A stretch of 64,000 nt of DNA. Origin: Flaccisagitta enflata (taxonomy: Eukaryota > Chaetognatha > Sagittoidea > Aphragmophora). Under the pieces are notes generated by a model. It was not told the origin of the DNA, ran no database searches, and saw only the letters and a list, made by a program, of their open reading frames with translations. Below, one piece after another: positions 61,642 through 64,000 of the stretch (position 1 is the stretch's first letter; each line of letters begins with the position of its first letter). The position numbers were made by a program, and so were the translations under genes. The stretch covers positions 32,054,001-32,118,000 of the forward strand of contig OZ231127.1 in assembly GCA_965153355.1 (NCBI GenBank), read 5' to 3'.

Positions 61642-63820
61642 GTTACATAGAGCTAGCAATACATCCATGAAGATACATATTACATAGCTTGATATATTCC
61701 TCACTTTTGACCGTACACAAAATCAGAATTTATAAGTCAATCGTCAAGAGCCCCGCGATACTTGCAAAAAAAAATAAATGAATAAATTTAATGTTCATAA
61801 CTAACCACCACGCGCATTGTAGGTGCAAAAACTCTTAATAGAATGAAATAAGGCGTGGTCTTTTTTTTTACTAGTTGAGATGGCGTGTGACGATGCACGA
61901 CATAGATCATTTTAGATGTGACAAGAGACGATGGCAGCATTGTGTGGGATTTGATTTATGTGAGACTTGGGGCAGGCCGAAGGCCCGAGACCGCCGCACC
62001 GCCTGAGCTAGGTGGAGGCGAAGAGGGAAGAGAATAGAAGGAAAAGATGGTGGCTCTGGAAAATTTCAGTGTGGGAGGACTTGGTGGAGAACTGGAGTTA
62101 TGCCTAAAAGTAGAAAAGGGAAGGTCAAACAGGATGTGGCACATTGACTAACATGAGGAAGAATGTTTTTTTTTTTTTTTTTTTTTTTTTTTGCAGCAAA
62201 AAAAAATGCTTCATCCATTTCTGTCTGCATTACATCCAGCATTTGAAAACACATACGAATTGATAAATCGATCCAAGATTGAGGGTTGATATGAAAGTCA
62301 AGGTTACTCTGATCTATAAAATCTGATGATTACTATCGATTTAGATACAAATGCTAATATAAATGTCAAAGTTTATCTAAATGTGAAGTTGATTTGTTTT
62401 TTAACAAATGTTACATCTGAATTGAATGTTGAGAAACAAACAGCTTTAGATAAAGATAGGGCAAGGCATATTTGAGACTTTAGGGCAAAATTGTCGACAG
62501 CGGTGTCGGACCGACCGACGCGGACTTCTAGATATGAATGTAATGATGTAGATATAATGAGAAGGATGCTTACGAGTCATTGTTGAGTCCTGAGCACGTA
62601 AATCAAACAAAATGGCTAGAGGCAGGATTGCCAAACGGAAACAAGACGTCCGCAGAGATAAGGACAAAAACGGACGAACGCGAGTGAAAGAGGAACGCAG
62701 TAACATACAAACGGTGGTGGTGTTTAGGGGTCAAGAATGGCGAGAGAGAGGCGATTTCAAATACAGAAAGGTGAGACAAAGTGGGAACGAGGATGGTAAA
62801 ATGGATTGGTCGGTTGAGGTGGCTTGGCTCATGCGGGTGAAATCGTGAAGTAGATGGAAAATGGCAGAAATGAAAGCGTGGGCAGGAAGTACTCGCGTGG
62901 TCGAGCTAGTTAATTGAAGACCGCGTTGCTATATTGGAAACTTTTTAGAACGAGAAGGGGAAACGCGGAGGATTGCGGATGTCGATACTCTGCGGAAAAT
63001 GTATCTAGCGAAGGAAGAGAGAGACTCAACCACGGTTTTGATTTGTCACCGGTAAAGTGATGGCGAAATCATTTTTATCTTTTTCTTATTTCTACCTTTG
63101 CTCTAGTGCTTGTGATTTCCTCTCAACGGGCGATGCTCTTTGACGAGTTTCAGTGATTTCTCGCATCTCTCCCCTTACGCATTTATCATGCCGGAGTTTG
63201 GGTGTTAAGGCGAGATAGCTCCCCCCGCCATGTAAATATGTAGGATACGATATGGTCGTGCGTAATATTCAATCGCTTCACAAGTGTAGTAAAAATTAAT
63301 GTAAGACACTTAAGAAGACGAGTCAATTAGGTATTTACATGAACATTCACACCTTTTATTAGAGTAGAATGATCTTAAAATCCTAAAAATCGTTTAGAAC
63401 TTGCTAAGATATGAGGTTTTATTGTGTTGAAAAATTCAAAAACTTGACTGATATTGTATTGTTATAGAAACATTGGAAGAAAATATAACACTACAATATG
63501 CAAATAAGCTCTTTGCTGTTAATATAAACTGCAGAGGGATAAGTCCTCGCATATCTAAAAGAGCGTCTTGCCGATCAAGAGGGTGAAATGGGCTGTTTCT
63601 TATTTCAGATCGTCGAAGCCATATTATTCCATGTTTTCAGATCGCTTTCGTTGGTTGTTTGACTGAAAAATAAAGAGAATCTCGAGAATCCTCTGAAATC
63701 TCAGTGAAGTGAAAATTACCATCTTAGTTGAGAAAGTTAACCACTGAAGTGCGGATTTTGTACTAATAAATCTGGGTAAGCGATCTCTTTCGTCTCATGT
63801 AGAAAGCCATCCTCGCACTT
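61642..63820. other. Non-coding, no gene recognised
   Basis: Unique DNA with a poly-T run at 62166-62192, a short poly-A run just after, and a motif copy ACAATATGCAAATAAGC near 63492. Short frames such as 62612-62848 (+) lack any recognisable domain. Confidence 0.4.
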
Positions 63821-63821
63821 T

Positions 63822-63963
63822 GACGGGAGCAGTTATACAAAACCCGCATGCTCTTAATGGACTAATGAGGCGGACGAGGTACAGAGCGACCGATGGACCA
63901 AGGGGTCGAACAAAATAAAAAACTGACTTATAGGCTTTGGAGTCATGCAGCACGCGACTAAGA
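63822..63963 (-). mobile_element. Degraded A-family element
   Basis: GACGGGAGCAGTTATACAAA, GAGGCGGACGAGG and GAGCGACCGATGGACC recall the A body in reverse. It ends TATAGGCTTTGGAGTCATGC and AGCACGCGACTAAG, a worn hairpin. Confidence 0.7.
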
Positions 63964-64000
63964 ATGTGGCTCCCGCGAATAAAAGTCACAACTAACTGGG

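Noticed and set aside
62612-62848. 78-residue basic open frame (MARGRIAKRKQDVRR)
   Set aside because: K/R-rich in purine-rich DNA, no domain, no transcript context.

Overview
The window is nuclear DNA from a complex, repeat-rich eukaryote. It holds long dinucleotide and oligopurine microsatellites, foldback elements, MITE-like elements with TIRs and TSDs, minisatellites, nested insertions and no compact coding. The hAT-like and pogo-like MITEs fit an animal or other opisthokont best, but I cannot place the species from sequence alone. I found no convincing protein-coding gene, tRNA or rRNA. Almost every long open frame is a translated microsatellite (SLSLSL/RERERE, VCVCVC, SSSS/LLLL/KKKK), a tandem repeat or a transposon remnant.

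Layout. 0-3.3 kb: (GA)n, (AAAAG)n, an A-family element and a 70-bp tandem repeat. 3.3-7.4 kb: a large foldback locus split by an A-family element swollen with tandem arrays. 8.6-9.2 kb: an A/B chimeric element and (TCTG)n. 9.6-11.2 kb: a satellite of about 167 bp. 12.96-13.31 kb: a TA-flanked MITE. 13.4-15.1 kb: (GA)n, a B-family element and (TTTTTC/TTC)n. 15.4-19.2 kb: A copies, one with a B2 element nested inside. 19.25-22.4 kb: two inverted-repeat loci. 22.4-32.8 kb: a microsatellite desert. 33.1-34.4 kb: two B elements back to back. 36.5-42.95 kb: an imperfect palindrome of about 6.4 kb, studded with A insertions and part of a field of diverged repeats carrying an ATTTGCATATTGCAG motif. 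43-45.2 kb: further foldback elements. 48.0-49.3 kb: a foldback element holding a B2 copy flanked by 99-bp direct repeats. 51.1-52.5 kb: a 55-bp minisatellite split by a hAT-like MITE with an 8-bp TSD. 53.4-58.9 kb: many A/B copies and foldbacks. 59-64 kb: microsatellites, a pogo-like MITE and degraded A/B copies.

The main result is a pair of dispersed, apparently non-autonomous repeat families, named here A (about 20 copies or fragments) and B (7 copies plus remnants). Each begins with a T-run and a terminal hairpin, carries an internal tandem array, and has an inverted copy of the terminal sequence near its other end, followed by a conserved tail. Different subfamilies carry different terminal sequences, and the paired segments change together, so the pairing itself looks maintained. 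Nested insertions and a chimera show that A and B are, or were, mobile. The architecture recalls hairpin-ended rolling-circle elements (Helitron/Helentron/HINE-like), but no transposase is present, so the mechanism is inference.
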